The notes: a model not told the origin generated them from the sequence alone. Counted from the stretch's first letter, positions 1 to 9,309 are shown. The stretch is DNA of 64,000 nucleotides from Sphaerimonospora thailandensis (GCF_016863115.1 NZ_BOOG01000002.1:33438-97437); one strand, 5' to 3'. Numbers and translations are program-made.

Positions 1-1146
1 TACAGGCTCGAGATTCCACAAGCCGACATCGACGACCTGCACCGGCGCATCGCGGCCACCCGGTGGCCGGACGAACCGCCCGGCGGCGGATGGCACCGCG
101 GCGTGCCACTCGGATACCTCAAGGAGCTGGCGGAGTACTGGCGGACCGGCTATGACTGGCGCGCCGCGGAGGCGCGACTGAACCAGTATGACCAGTTCCG
201 CACCGAGATCGACGGCGCGACCGTGCACTTCCTGCACGTCGAATCGCCGGAGCCCGGTGCCACGCCGCTGCTGCTGACTCACGGCTGGCCGGGCTCCGTG
301 GCCGAGTTCCTCGACGTCATCGGGCCGCTGTCCGATCCACGCGCGCACGGCGGCGACCCGGCGGACGCGTTCCACCTGGTCATTCCCTCCATTCCGGGAT
401 TCGGGTTCTCCGGTCACACCAGGGAGGCGGGCTGGCATCCGCACCGGGTGGCGAACGCCTGGGACGAGCTCATGCGACGCCTCGGCTACGACCGCTACCT
501 CGCGCAGGGCGGCGACGCCGGCGCCGTGATCTCTCTGGAACTCGCCCGGCTGCGCCCGGAGCGAGTCGCCGGAGCACACGTCAACATGCTGATGGCCTTC
601 CCCTCCGGCGATCCGGCCGAGCTCGGGGACCTCAGCGACTCGGACCGGGAGCGCCTCGCCAAACTGTCGCGATTCGACGACGAGCTGTCCGGCTACATGA
701 AGGTCCAGTCCACCCGGCCCCAGACTCTCGCCTACGGCCTCACGGACTCCCCCGTCGGGCAGCTCGCGTGGATCGTCGAGAAGTTCCACGACTGGACGGA
801 CTCGGCGAAGGTCCCCGAGGACGCGGTCGACCGCGACCAGATGCTCACCAACGTCTCGATCTACTGGTTCACCGCGACCGCCGGGTCGTCGGCCCGGTTC
901 TACTACGACAGCGCCGAGGGTCTGCGTCAGGCCCTGACGGGCCACCGGCCACCGCCGATCACCGTTCCGGTCGGGGTGGCGGTCTTCCCGCACGACATCT
1001 TCGTACCGATCCGCCGCCTCGCCGAGCGCGACATCCCGAACATCACGCACTGGACCGAATTCGACCGCGGTGGCCATTTCGCCGCCATGGAGCGGCCCGA
1101 GCTCCTCGTGGCGGACGTACGGGCCTTCGCCCGCTCACTCGCGTAA
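1..1146 (+). CDS. Epoxide hydrolase, EHN family (5' partial)
   Basis: Alpha/beta-hydrolase epoxide hydrolase that would open an epoxide on the enediyne core or a precursor to a diol; SgcF/NcsF2-like enzymes do this in 9-membered enediyne pathways. The same frame is open from base 1, where [18 protein letters not shown] is the typical EHN-domain start, so the true start lies left of the window and the first ATG-like codon at 103 is not the start. Visible motifs are the HGWPGS oxyanion segment, the nucleophile elbow GGDAG (Asp) and a C-terminal catalytic His in [11 protein letters not shown]. It ends convergently with the FAD monooxygenase, with strong hairpins between. The family call is firm; the enediyne role is inferred from context. 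Confidence 0.85.
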   Translation, partial: YRLEIPQADIDDLHRRIAATRWPDEPPGGGWHRGVPLGYLKELAEYWRTGYDWRAAEARLNQYDQFRTEIDGATVHFLHVESPEPGATPLLLTHGWPGSVAEFLDVIGPLSDPRAHGGDPADAFHLVIPSIPGFGFSGHTREAGWHPHRVANAWDELMRRLGYDRYLAQGGDAGAVISLELARLRPERVAGAHVNMLMAFPSGDPAELGDLSDSDRERLAKLSRFDDELSGYMKVQSTRPQTLAYGLTDSPVGQLAWIVEKFHDWTDSAKVPEDAVDRDQMLTNVSIYWFTATAGSSARFYYDSAEGLRQALTGHRPPPITVPVGVAVFPHDIFVPIRRLAERDIPNITHWTEFDRGGHFAAMERPELLVADVRAFARSLA

Positions 1147-1169
1147 GCCGCCGCCGCACCACGCTCCAC

Positions 1170-1202
1170 GACGCCCCCGGCGAACCGTTCGCCGGGGGCG
1201 TC
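1170..1202. terminator. Perfect hairpin between convergent genes
   Basis: A perfect 16-bp inverted repeat (GACGCCCCCGGCGAAC and its complement around one base) lies 24 bases after the epoxide hydrolase stop. It has no T-tract, which is common for actinomycete terminators. It can serve the plus-strand gene and, together with the palindrome at 1247-1280, the minus-strand gene. Confidence 0.7.
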
Positions 1203-1246
1203 GTCGTGGCCGATCGACCGGCTCATACGCGTACGGCCCGCACGGC

Positions 1247-1280
1247 GACGACGCCGATGGCGGCCGCCATCGGCGTCGTC
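1247..1280. terminator. 34-bp perfect palindrome
   Basis: A perfect palindrome with 17-base half-sites (half site begins GACGACGCCGATGGCG) lies 16 bases beyond the stop codon of the minus-strand FAD monooxygenase. It most likely acts as that gene's terminator; its perfect symmetry would also suit a protein-binding site. Confidence 0.55.
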
Positions 1281-1295
1281 CCGGCCGGGGGCCGG

Positions 1296-2699
1296 TCAGT
1301 CTCCCGAGCCCGCCGGCACAGCTCCGTATTTCCGCACCTCCGGCACCTCCGGCACCTCCGGACCGGCGGGGGTCCGGCCCGCGTTGCGCAGCACCCGCCA
1401 GACCATGCCCGGGCGCATCAGGGCGCCGGGCGGGTCGACGAGCCCGGCGACCCGCATGAACGCGGCGGTGACGCCGCCGTCGTTGGCCGCCGCGGCGTGC
1501 AGCCGCGACATGTACGCGTTGCCGAGCCGTACCTTGAGGGTGCGCGGCCCCTCTACTCCCGGGAAGTTGAGATCGCCACCGACCGCGATGTCCCACGCGA
1601 CGTCGATGATCCGGGAGATGTCGCGGAAGTATCGTCGTGCCAGTGGCGGCCTGCCGGACGCGAGATGCTCGCGGAGCGTCATCGCCTCCATCGCGGCGAC
1701 GGTCATGCCCTGGCCGTAGACGGGGTTGAAGCTGCACACCCCGTCCCCCAGGACCAGCAGGCCCTCGGGGAAGCGGGTGAGCCGCTCGTAGCGGTGCCGT
1801 ACGCTCGCGGGGAACCGGAAGGTGACGCCCTCGTCGAGCGGTTCGGCGTCGCGGATCGCCTCGTAGATCTCCGGTATGGGCAGGGACCTGGCGAAGGCGA
1901 GGAAACCCTCGAGCTCGGCCGGCGCGTGGTCACCGAGCATCCCGGTGAGGGACAGCTGGCTCACGCCGCCGGGCAGCTTGGGGAAGAACGCCCCCCGGGG
2001 GTTGGCCGGCGAGGCGACCGGGTTGATCGACAGGTCGCCGTCGTAGGGATCGGACCGCAGCCGGAAGTGGCGTGTGGTGTAGGCGAGGCCGACCTTCACG
2101 CGGTCCTCCTCCGGCCGCCGGTAGCCGAGCTCCTCCAACCACGCCGGAGTCCGCGAGCCCCGGCCGGTGGCGTCGACCACCAGATCGGCCTCGATGACCT
2201 CCTCCGCGCCGTCCTCGTCGTTGCGCCGCACCCGCACGCCGGTGACGCGGTCGCGGCCGGGCGTGGTCGTCAGCGCCAGGATGTCGCACCGGTCGGCCAC
2301 CGTGACGTTGGGCAGCGCGGCCACTCTGGCCCGGACGTGGTCCTCCAGCACGGGCCGCGTCGCCGAGACGCTGAGCAGCCCGGTGGGGGCCTGCCGCAGC
2401 CGCCTGCCGTTGAAGTACCAGCGCAGGTCGTCGGCGAGGTCCCCGGCCGGCACCCCGGCCGCGTCCAGATCCGACTTGAGCCCGGGGAACAGCTCGTCCA
2501 GGATCTGCTGACCGCGGGCGAGCAGGGCGTGCGCGTGGCGCCCGTGCGGGACGCCGCGTCGCGGGCCGCTCGCCCCGATCAGCCGGTCGCGGTCGACGAT
2601 CAGCACCCGCGCGTACGCGTCGGCGAGCACACGCGCGGCGACCAGCCCCGCCATGCCTCCGCCGAGCACCACCGCGCGGTCTCCGACGAGGGCGCGCAT
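1296..2699 (-). CDS. FAD-dependent monooxygenase (aromatic hydroxylase type)
   Basis: Single-component flavoprotein monooxygenase or oxidoreductase, 467 residues, soluble. The N-terminus has the Rossmann FAD motif VVLGGGMAGLVAARVLAD followed by an acidic strand end (IVDRD). The second FAD motif is GDGVCSFNPVYGQGMT near residue 320. The call is class A style, of the 2-polyprenyl-6-methoxyphenol hydroxylase-like group. Start: the ATG at 2699 has GGAGG about eleven bases upstream; GTG codons further upstream (2717) are less well spaced. It follows the SgcJ-like gene with a 33-bp gap, so the two are probably co-transcribed with the hydroxylase at 3208. Likely oxidises the enediyne core or an appended aromatic unit; the substrate is not readable from sequence. 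Confidence 0.8.
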   Translation of the reverse strand: MRALVGDRAVVLGGGMAGLVAARVLADAYARVLIVDRDRLIGASGPRRGVPHGRHAHALLARGQQILDELFPGLKSDLDAAGVPAGDLADDLRWYFNGRRLRQAPTGLLSVSATRPVLEDHVRARVAALPNVTVADRCDILALTTTPGRDRVTGVRVRRNDEDGAEEVIEADLVVDATGRGSRTPAWLEELGYRRPEEDRVKVGLAYTTRHFRLRSDPYDGDLSINPVASPANPRGAFFPKLPGGVSQLSLTGMLGDHAPAELEGFLAFARSLPIPEIYEAIRDAEPLDEGVTFRFPASVRHRYERLTRFPEGLLVLGDGVCSFNPVYGQGMTVAAMEAMTLREHLASGRPPLARRYFRDISRIIDVAWDIAVGGDLNFPGVEGPRTLKVRLGNAYMSRLHAAAANDGGVTAAFMRVAGLVDPPGALMRPGMVWRVLRNAGRTPAGPEVPEVPEVRKYGAVPAGSGD

Positions 2700-2732
2700 C
2701 CCGGTCACCACCTCCACCTTTCCGGCCCCGGC

Positions 2733-3194
2733 TCAGGTGTCACCGCGAGGGCTGTTCTGGTATGCGCCGAGCCGCCACTCGCCGTCCCGCTTGACGACCA
2801 CCCATGAGGCCCGGACCGCGCGTTCGTCGCTGACCTGGGTCTCCCCCTCGGCCAGCACTCCGCCGAGGGTGATCAGCACCCCGGACTCCTCGTTGAAGAA
2901 CCGGATGTCGATCGGCTGGCCGGTCACCCGGGTTCCCTTGTACGGCCCGGCGAAGGCGGCGGCCATGAAGGAACGGATCTCTTCTCGCCCCTTCCGGTAC
3001 ACACCGGGAAGGATCATGGTGCCGTCCTCGGTGAATACCGCGGCGAAGGCGTCGGCATCGTGCTCGGCCCAGGCCGCGACGATGCGCTGCGGCACCGCGG
3101 CGGCCGCGGCCCGGTCAGCGGCCCGGTCAGCGTCACCGTCGGCGGCCGTCGGGCCCGAGACTACGGGGCTGGTCGTGCTCATGGTCGTGCTCAT
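2733..3194 (-). CDS. SgcJ/EcaC-like NTF2-fold protein
   Basis: Small protein of 153 residues with the SnoaL/DUF4440 (NTF2) fold. After a Ser/Thr/Ala/Asp-rich N-terminal stretch of about 35 residues comes [27 protein letters not shown], the classic start of this cone-shaped fold, and it closes with [12 protein letters not shown]. SgcJ homologues occur in C-1027, neocarzinostatin and kedarcidin clusters, where they bind or process the nascent warhead by an unproven mechanism. Start: the outer of two ATGs in a short MSTTMSTT repeat, with GGAGG six bases upstream. It sits 13 bp after the hydroxylase stop in the same minus-strand operon. A good enediyne-context marker. Confidence 0.8.
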   Translation of the reverse strand: MSTTMSTTSPVVSGPTAADGDADRAADRAAAAAVPQRIVAAWAEHDADAFAAVFTEDGTMILPGVYRKGREEIRSFMAAAFAGPYKGTRVTGQPIDIRFFNEESGVLITLGGVLAEGETQVSDERAVRASWVVVKRDGEWRLGAYQNSPRGDT

Positions 3195-3207
3195 GGTCGT
3201 CCTCCGA

Positions 3208-4392
3208 TCAGATGTAGAGGGTGTCGGGCTCGAGCCCGCACAGCACTCGGCCGTACAGCTCGGCGTTGGTGTTGGGGTGCATGAGCGCGTGGAGGTTGAC
3301 GGCCTGGACGTCGCGGGCGATCCGCTGGATCGGCACGTCGTTGTAGATGGACGAACCACCGCTGGCCAGCGCGAAGACGTCGACCGCCTCCTTGCCGAGC
3401 CGGCACACCGCGCCCATGTCGGCCCGGGCGCGGGCGCGCTCCTCGAGCGTCCACGGCGAGCCGTCTGCACACTTGGAATCCAGCAGCGCCGCCAGCCGAT
3501 GGGCGTGGAACTCGGCCTCGTCGATCTTCATCGACGCCTCGGCGACCTGCAGATGGGTCAGCGGGGCCTCGCGCTGACTCTCGTAGCCGGTATAGGTGAT
3601 CTTACGCTCGGGCAGCCGGGCGAAGAACGCCTCCTTGGCGGCCCTGGCGAGGCCGATGACGGACCCGACGGAGGAGGCCGAGGCGACGGGAAGCAGCGGC
3701 GCCCGGTAGATCGGACGGTCGGCGTTGACCGCCGAGGCATGGCGGCCCTCCAGCACGTCGGCCAACGGCACGACACGCTCGTACGGGACGAACACCTCCT
3801 GCGCGACCGTGGTGACGCTGCCGGTGCCCTTCAGGCCCGACGTGTGCCAGTCGTCGATGATCCGCAACTCGGCCATGGGGACCAGCGCCATGACCGGCGT
3901 CGGGGGGCCGTCCGGCCCCACCAGGACCGCCACGATCTCCTGCCAGTGGCTGTGGTGGGCGCCACTGATGAACCCCCACCTGCCGCTGACGACGACGCCC
4001 CCGTCGACCGGGGTGGCGGTGCCGCCGGGGCTCAGCGTCCCGCAGATCCGCACATCCGGGGTGGAGAACACCTCGTCCTGGACCGCTTCGGGGAACAGGC
4101 ACGTCATCCACGTCGGGATCCAGTACACCGAAGCGGTCCACGCGGTGGAGCCGTCGGCGCGGCCAAGCTCGGCGGCCACGTCGACGAGGGTGCGGGCGTC
4201 GCATTCGTACCCGCCGTAACGGACCGGGACCCGCATCCTGAAGACGCCGGCGTCGGCCAGCGTCTCGATCACCTCGTCGGAGAGCCGCCGGTTCTCCTCG
4301 GTCCCGGCCGCGTTCTCACGGAGCGCCGGCACCAGCTCCGACGCGCGGCGGACGAGCGCCTCTCGCGTCGGAACGTCGGTGGTCAACACCAT
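3208..4392 (-). CDS. Acyl-CoA-dehydrogenase-fold flavin monooxygenase (hydroxylase 1)
   Basis: Oxygenase component of a two-component flavin-dependent hydroxylase (HsaA/HpaB-like branch of the acyl-CoA dehydrogenase fold), 394 residues. It would use reduced flavin supplied by a partner reductase, plausibly the one at 16,655. Visible landmarks are [21 protein letters not shown] near the N-terminus, the beta-domain segment [18 protein letters not shown] and [21 protein letters not shown]. Start: the ATG at 4392 lies only two bases after AGGAGG; the next codon GTG (4389) has better spacing and gives the same protein less one residue. It is transcribed divergently from its paralogue at 4623. Likely hydroxylates a core or side-chain precursor. 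Confidence 0.8.
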   Translation of the reverse strand: MVLTTDVPTREALVRRASELVPALRENAAGTEENRRLSDEVIETLADAGVFRMRVPVRYGGYECDARTLVDVAAELGRADGSTAWTASVYWIPTWMTCLFPEAVQDEVFSTPDVRICGTLSPGGTATPVDGGVVVSGRWGFISGAHHSHWQEIVAVLVGPDGPPTPVMALVPMAELRIIDDWHTSGLKGTGSVTTVAQEVFVPYERVVPLADVLEGRHASAVNADRPIYRAPLLPVASASSVGSVIGLARAAKEAFFARLPERKITYTGYESQREAPLTHLQVAEASMKIDEAEFHAHRLAALLDSKCADGSPWTLEERARARADMGAVCRLGKEAVDVFALASGGSSIYNDVPIQRIARDVQAVNLHALMHPNTNAELYGRVLCGLEPDTLYI

Positions 4393-4488
4393 GTCCTCCT
4401 GAAGAAGAGTCGGAGAGTCAGACGGTCGCTGCTCACGCCACCGCGCACCACTCGACCGTCGCACCGCCGACCGGCCCGCGCACCTTCC

Positions 4489-4526
4489 TGATTGCGGGAG
4501 ACGGCCCTGATCGCGGGAGACGGCCG
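4489..4526. repeat. Tandem direct repeat in the divergent promoter
   Basis: Two adjacent 19-bp copies, TGATTGCGGGAGACGGCCC and TGATCGCGGGAGACGGCCG, lie between the divergent hydroxylase genes. Similar core bases (ATCGCGGGA) recur at about 5900 just before the sigma-factor gene. A two-site operator is possible; no regulator can be assigned. Confidence 0.4.
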
Positions 4527-4568
4527 GCGGGGAGTCCGCAATCCGCGAGGTGCGGGCCGGCCCCGGCG

Positions 4569-4589
4569 CGTGTGACCGTTGATCACACG
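4569..4589. promoter_or_regulatory. Palindromic operator candidate
   Basis: Perfect 7-bp arms CGTGTGA and TCACACG with a 7-bp spacer, 34 bases before the plus-strand hydroxylase start. The geometry fits a dimeric HTH repressor or activator controlling the divergent hydroxylase pair. Confidence 0.45.
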
Positions 4590-4622
4590 GCGCCGACACC
4601 GACACGGAGGACCAGTCCAGCC

Positions 4623-5861
4623 ATGACAGTCGCCGCGAACGCTCCGGAGCACGGAGTCCAAGAACCGCCGGAACCGGACCTCACACCGGCGGAGATCATC
4701 GCGAGGGCCGAGGCGATCGCGCCGGCCCTCGTCGACCGGCAGGAAGAGACCGAACGCCGCACGTTCTACGCGCCGGACACCCACGAGGCGTTCCGCGAGG
4801 CCGGCTTCTACCGCATCCTCGTGCCCCGGCGGTACGGCGGTTACGAGTTCGGGATGGAGACCTTCCTGCGCGTGTCGATGGTGCTCGCCCGGGCCTGTCC
4901 GTCGACCGGGTGGATGTACTCCCTGGGACACGCCCACGCACTCGCGGTCGCCACGCTCTTCGGCGAGCGAGCCCAGGCGGAGCTGTTCGGCGCCGGTGAC
5001 TTCATCTGTCCCGCCACCGTCGGCCCCAGCGGCACCGCGACCTACGGGCCGGACGGAGGCTGGGTGCTCAACGGCACCTGGAACTACTGCTCGGGGGCGC
5101 CGTACGCCAGCCACTTCCTGGGCCACACCCTCGTCTCACCCCGCGACGGGCTGCCGCCCATGCCCATGATGTTCGTCGTCCCCCGCGACCAGTGGCGCAG
5201 GCTGGACGACTGGGGACGGCAACTGGGTCTCAGGGGCAGCGGTTCGCACAGCATCGCGATCGAGGACGGCCGCGTCCCCGAGCACTTCACCCTCCCCACC
5301 CACCTGAGCCAGATCGACATCACGACCGGCACCCCGGGCCGGGTGCTGCACGGCAACCCGGAGTACGGCGGCGGCCCGCTCAGCTTCATGCTGCTCAACA
5401 GCGCCGCCATCGTGGTGGGCATGGCGCAGGGAGCGCTCGACGCCTACGAGGAGCTGATGACAGGGCGGACGACCGTCTTCCCGCCCATCGTCCCCCGCGT
5501 CCAGGACCCTGACTACCAGTACTGGTACGGCGAGGCGAGCGGCATGATCGCCGCGGCCGAGGCGGCCCTCCTGCACGCGATCCGGCAGTGGCGCGAGACC
5601 TGCGCCGAAGGCCCGGCCGCGTTCACGAGGGAACGCGACGTGCGGCTGGCCACGATCAGCCGCGAGGCCGCGAGGCTGTGCTGGCGCGCGGTCGAGGGGC
5701 ACCTGTTCCCCACGGCCGGCTCAAGCGCGGTCCGCCAGGGAGAACGCGTCGAACGCGTGTGGCGTGACATGTCCACCCTGCACAGCCACGCCGGATTCGC
5801 GATCTTCCTCTCCACCCTGGCCAACCGCGAGCTCGCCAGAGCGCGCTTCGGCCTCGGATAG
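4623..5861 (+). CDS. Acyl-CoA-dehydrogenase-fold flavin monooxygenase (hydroxylase 2)
   Basis: Second oxygenase of the same class, 412 residues, paralogous to the divergent gene at 3208. Shared landmarks are FYRILVPRRYGGYEFGMETFLRV, WVLNGTWNYCSGAPYASHF and LRGSGSHSIAIEDGRVPE; the C-terminal helical domain ends in a GERVERVWRDMSTLHSHAG segment typical of the HpaB/HsaA branch. Start: the ATG at 4623 is preceded by GGAGG at about 12 bases; the GTG at 4572 would place the start inside the palindrome and is less likely. Two divergent paralogues suggest two separate hydroxylations or a heteromeric enzyme. No flavin reductase is adjacent. Confidence 0.8.
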   Translation: MTVAANAPEHGVQEPPEPDLTPAEIIARAEAIAPALVDRQEETERRTFYAPDTHEAFREAGFYRILVPRRYGGYEFGMETFLRVSMVLARACPSTGWMYSLGHAHALAVATLFGERAQAELFGAGDFICPATVGPSGTATYGPDGGWVLNGTWNYCSGAPYASHFLGHTLVSPRDGLPPMPMMFVVPRDQWRRLDDWGRQLGLRGSGSHSIAIEDGRVPEHFTLPTHLSQIDITTGTPGRVLHGNPEYGGGPLSFMLLNSAAIVVGMAQGALDAYEELMTGRTTVFPPIVPRVQDPDYQYWYGEASGMIAAAEAALLHAIRQWRETCAEGPAAFTRERDVRLATISREAARLCWRAVEGHLFPTAGSSAVRQGERVERVWRDMSTLHSHAGFAIFLSTLANRELARARFGLG

Positions 5862-5930
5862 CCGAGCCCACCCCGGCCCGATCGGCGATACTGACAATCG
5901 CGGGATCGGGTCGCACGGGGAGGGCGTTGC

Positions 5931-6953
5931 GTGAGCGGGATCGACGACAGTCCTGTCAGTCCTGTCCCCATGGAGGAGGAGTTCGCCGAGCTCGTCGAGC
6001 GCCACCGGCGGGAGTTGCAGGTCCACTGCTATCGCATGCTCGGCTCACTGGAGGAGTCCGAGGACCTGGTCCAGGAGACGTTCCTACGCGCCTGGCGCAG
6101 GCGGGAGACCTTCCAGGGCCGATCGACGTTCCGGGCCTGGCTGTATCGCATCGCCACCAACGCCTGCCTGGACTTCCTCGACCGCCATCCCCGCCGGCCG
6201 CGCCGCCACGCACCGGGATCGAACACCGCCGCGCCTCCCCCGGTCGACATCTCCTGGCTGCAGCCGTACCCCGACCACCTGCTGGAGCCGCCGGCGCCGG
6301 GCGACACCGAACCGGACGCGCTCGTGGAGGCCAAGGAGACCGTCGAGTTGGCGTTCCTCATCGCCATCCAGCACCTCCCGCCCAGGCAGCGGGCGGTGCT
6401 GATCCTGCGCGACGTGCTCGGCTGGCCGGCCGGCGAGACCGCGGAGCTGCTGGACGTGAGCGTCGCATCGGTGAAGAGCGCGCTCCAGCGGGCCCGGCCC
6501 GCGATGAAGGAGCACCTCCCCCAGCGCCGGCTGGAATGGGCCCCGGCGGCCGATCCGACGCAGGAGGAGCGCGCGCTGCTCCAGCGCTACATGGACGCGC
6601 ACGAGCAGGCGGACGACACGGCCATCGCCGAACTGCTCCGCGAGGACGTGCGGCTCACGATGCCGCCGCACCCGATGTGGTTCGCCGGACGCGCGTCCAT
6701 CATGGCCTTCACGAAGCAGGTCTTCGATCCGGCCTCGCCGTACCATCACGGGGACTGGCGGTGCGTGCCCACGCGGGCCAACGGGCAGCCGGCCTCCGCA
6801 GCCTACGTCCGCCGGCCGGGCGAGCCCGAGTTCCGGGCCCAGGTGCTCGACGTGCTCAGGATCGAGGCCGGGAAGATCGCGGAGATCATCGCCTTCGAAC
6901 CCCGCCTCTTCCCGGCCTTCGGGTTGCCGCTCACACTGCCGGCCGCCCTCTGA
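5931..6953 (+). CDS. ECF sigma factor with SnoaL-like C-terminal domain
   Basis: Sigma-70 family ECF factor of the long, anti-sigma-independent type (SigG/SigJ-like, TIGR02960 group), 340 residues. Region 2 is visible as LVERHRRELQVHCYRMLGS and EDLVQETFLRAWRRR (about 18-62), region 4 as LPPRQRAVLILRDVLGW with the HTH GETAELLDVSVASVKSALQRAR (about 147-190). The rest (about 205-340) is an NTF2/SnoaL-like domain (DAHEQADDTAIAELL, MPPHPMWFAG), which in this family gates sigma activity in place of an anti-sigma factor. The GTG start has GGGGAGGG eight bases upstream. It may transcribe tailoring genes in this cluster. Confidence 0.85.
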   Translation: MSGIDDSPVSPVPMEEEFAELVERHRRELQVHCYRMLGSLEESEDLVQETFLRAWRRRETFQGRSTFRAWLYRIATNACLDFLDRHPRRPRRHAPGSNTAAPPPVDISWLQPYPDHLLEPPAPGDTEPDALVEAKETVELAFLIAIQHLPPRQRAVLILRDVLGWPAGETAELLDVSVASVKSALQRARPAMKEHLPQRRLEWAPAADPTQEERALLQRYMDAHEQADDTAIAELLREDVRLTMPPHPMWFAGRASIMAFTKQVFDPASPYHHGDWRCVPTRANGQPASAAYVRRPGEPEFRAQVLDVLRIEAGKIAEIIAFEPRLFPAFGLPLTLPAAL

Positions 6954-6984
6954 CCCGCCGGGCACCGCCGACCGATGAACGCCC

Positions 6985-7059
6985 GCCGATCGGACGCCCG
7001 CCGATCGGACGCCTACCGATCGGACGCCTGGCGATCGGACGCCTACCGATCGGAGGACA
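6985..7059. repeat. Five-unit 15-bp tandem repeat
   Basis: Five units of a 15-bp repeat (core CGATCGGACGCC, edges variable) lie in the convergent gap between the sigma factor and the MFS gene. The MFS stop codon falls inside unit 4, so the array sets the end of that protein. Each unit holds a CGATCG palindrome. Confidence 0.85.
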
Positions 7060-8632
7060 CGGCGAGTTCCTCGTGCCGTACCACCGGCTCCGGGTGGCCG
7101 CCGTGGTCGCCGTGGCCGGTGAGCGGGCCGACCTGCCGGAGCAGGGTGAGCGCGAGAACGCCGAGAGCGCAGAAGGCGACGACGCTGACGGCCGCGACCA
7201 CGTTCAGCCCGCTGGTGAAGGCCTCTCTCGCGAGACGGACCAGCTCTGTGCCGAGGGCCTCGGGAAGCCGTGCGGCCGCGGCCACCGCGCCGCTGACACC
7301 GCCGTCGACGCCGGCCTGGGCGACGTCGGCCGGCACCCCGGCGGGGAGGGTGAGCTGACCGCGGTAGACGGCGGCGCCGATCGTCCCGAAGACCGCGACG
7401 CCCAGCGCGACGCCGAACTCTCCACCGGTCGAGACCATCGAAGCGGCGGACCCGGCCTTCTCCGGCGGGGCGCACCCCAGCGCGACCTGGTTGATCAGCC
7501 CGCCCACCGGCCCGACGCCGAAGTAGACCACGCTCACGCCGATCAGCAGGGCGATCGGCCCGGCCGAGCCGTCGATCTGGGCGATCATGAGCTGGCCGAG
7601 CATCGCGATGGCCATGCCGCCCGCGAGGATGTGGGCCGGGCGGATCCTGCGGGCCAGGCGCGGAGTCACGTTGATCGATACGACCAGGGCGAGCGCCGGG
7701 AGCACCAGCCACAGCCCGGCCTGGAGCGGTGAGAGTCCCGCGACGCTCTGCAGGTAGATGGCGACGAGCAGCCCGGTGCCGGTCTGGAGGGCACCGACGA
7801 GCATCCCGACGGTGAGCGCGCCGCTGAACGAGCGGTGGCGGAACAGGCGCACGTCGAGCAGCGGGTGGGCCAGCCGGGACTGCCGCGTGACGAACGCGAC
7901 GCCCATGAGCACCCCGGCCAGCAGGGCGGCGACGGACGGGACGCCCCAGCCGCTCCTGGTCAGCTCCTTGAGTCCGTAGACGATCGGCAGGATCGTGGCG
8001 AGCGACAGCGCCACGCTCGGCAGGTCGAGCCGCCCCCCGGCGGGATCGCGGTACTCAGGCAGCAGGAACGGCGCCGTCACCAGCAGCAGGCCCATGACCG
8101 GCAGGCTGACCAGGAAGACCGAGCCCCACCAGAAGCTCTCCAGCAGCGCCCCGCCGATCACGGGCCCGAGCGCGACGCCGACCATGAAGGACGTCGCCCA
8201 GATCGCGATGGCCGACCCCAGCTGCCGGGGATTGTGGAACATGTTGGTGATCAGCGCGAGGGTCGAGGGCAGCAGTGTGGCGCCGACGATCCCGAGCAGC
8301 GCCCGGGCGATGATCAACATCTCGGCGCTGACCGAGAACGCCGCGACGAGCGAGACGAGGCTGAACGCCGTGGCGCCGATCAGCAGCAGCTTCCGCCGGC
8401 CGATCCGGTCCCCCAAGGTCCCCATCGTGACCAGGAATCCCGCGGTCATGAACCCGTAGATGTCGGTGATCCACAGCTGCTGGGTGCTGTCGGCTCCGAG
8501 ATCGGTGCTCAGGTGCGGCAGGGCCAGGAACAGCACGCTGATGTCCAGGGACAGCAGCATGGTGGGCAGAGCCAGCACGGCCAGCCCGATCCATGCTCTC
8601 CGCCCCGTCGCCGGGGCTTGGTCGTCGGCCAT
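7043..8632 (-). CDS. MFS drug exporter, DHA2 (14-TM) family
   Basis: Inner-membrane proton-driven efflux pump, 529 residues, about 14 predicted transmembrane helices. The first helix region is IGLAVLALPTMLLSLDISVLFLALPHL, a typical DHA2 start with the conserved LDxSV/NVALP region. Motif A appears as GTLGDRIGRRKLLL after helix 2. Motif C-like GPVIGGALLE follows helix 4. Start at 8632: ATG preceded by GAGAGGATCAAGAAG. It is the only obvious exporter in the cluster and is the natural candidate for self-resistance by export of the enediyne. It is transcribed away from the nucleotidylyltransferase remnant. Confidence 0.88.
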   Translation of the reverse strand: MADDQAPATGRRAWIGLAVLALPTMLLSLDISVLFLALPHLSTDLGADSTQQLWITDIYGFMTAGFLVTMGTLGDRIGRRKLLLIGATAFSLVSLVAAFSVSAEMLIIARALLGIVGATLLPSTLALITNMFHNPRQLGSAIAIWATSFMVGVALGPVIGGALLESFWWGSVFLVSLPVMGLLLVTAPFLLPEYRDPAGGRLDLPSVALSLATILPIVYGLKELTRSGWGVPSVAALLAGVLMGVAFVTRQSRLAHPLLDVRLFRHRSFSGALTVGMLVGALQTGTGLLVAIYLQSVAGLSPLQAGLWLVLPALALVVSINVTPRLARRIRPAHILAGGMAIAMLGQLMIAQIDGSAGPIALLIGVSVVYFGVGPVGGLINQVALGCAPPEKAGSAASMVSTGGEFGVALGVAVFGTIGAAVYRGQLTLPAGVPADVAQAGVDGGVSGAVAAAARLPEALGTELVRLAREAFTSGLNVVAAVSVVAFCALGVLALTLLRQVGPLTGHGDHGGHPEPVVRHEELAVSSDR

Positions 8633-8720
8633 CTTCTTGATCCTCTCGTCGTCTGATGCTCGAGCCGGGGCCGTCAGTTGAGACGGCGTCCCGGCCCGGA
8701 AGGCATCGCACAGTGCGCCT

Positions 8721-9121
8721 TCATGCGCTCAGCTCGATCCGCGTGTGGTCGCCGATCACAAGACGCCGGCGGACGGTGCCCGGGCCGATGGTGGCGAACC
8801 GCCCGATGAGCGACCACTCGAGACCTCCGGCGCCCATGAGCGAAGCCCCCTGCAGCACCACAGAATCGGTGATCCGGGTGAACCGCAGCGCGCAGTCACG
8901 ACCGATGGAGACGTTCGGTCCGATGTGGCTGCCCTCGACCACCGAGCCGGCGCCGACGATCACCGGGCCTTCGATCCGGGAGTTCCTGATCCGGGCTCCG
9001 GCCTCGACGACGACGTGCCCGTCCAGTTCGCTCTGGCGACCGGGATCAGCTGCTTGGGCATGGAGTAACTGAAAGGCCGCAGCCGTGTGCCGTGCCCACC
9101 GGACAACACCAGAGCCTTCAT
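8721..9121 (-). pseudogene. Nucleotidylyltransferase remnant (StrD/RmlA-long type), internal deletion
   Basis: The first 29 codons from the ATG at 9121 encode [20 protein letters not shown] and MPKQLIPVA, the nucleotide-binding signature of glucose-1-phosphate thymidylyltransferases. At about 9035 the reading jumps: a different frame (9034 to 8721) encodes [20 protein letters not shown] and following hexapeptide repeats, the left-handed beta-helix that normally forms the C-terminus of 355-residue StrD-type enzymes. Roughly 200 or more codons are missing and the frame is broken. The ribosome binding site (GGAGGGAG) is intact. This is a decayed dTDP-sugar activation gene, suggesting the cluster once made, or is derived from one that made, a glycosylated enediyne. 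Confidence 0.85.
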
Positions 9122-9212
9122 GACCATCTCCCTCCTCGCGTACGGCCGGACCCGACGCTGATCGCAGTAAGCATGCGTCGGGGGGAACCATGCGGCATCT
9201 CCGACATTGCTG

Positions 9213-9246
9213 AGCCGCCGCCCCCGGGGCCCCCGGGGGCGGCTCT
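9213..9246. terminator. GC-rich hairpin
   Basis: Inverted repeat GAGCCGCC...GGCGGCTC with a C/G-rich stem and small bulge lies between the TIGR03084-type gene stop (9310) and the remnant gene. It likely terminates the minus-strand operon that ends at 9310. Confidence 0.6.
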
Positions 9247-9309
9247 CTGGCGCCCGGTGATCTGCGCGTGTCCGCGATTTCCTCTGGCCAGCAGATCGGC
9301 CAGCGCGGG

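Noticed and set aside
768..2807. A 679-codon plus-strand frame over the FAD monooxygenase
   Set aside because: Antisense shadow; the minus-strand product has clear FAD motifs.
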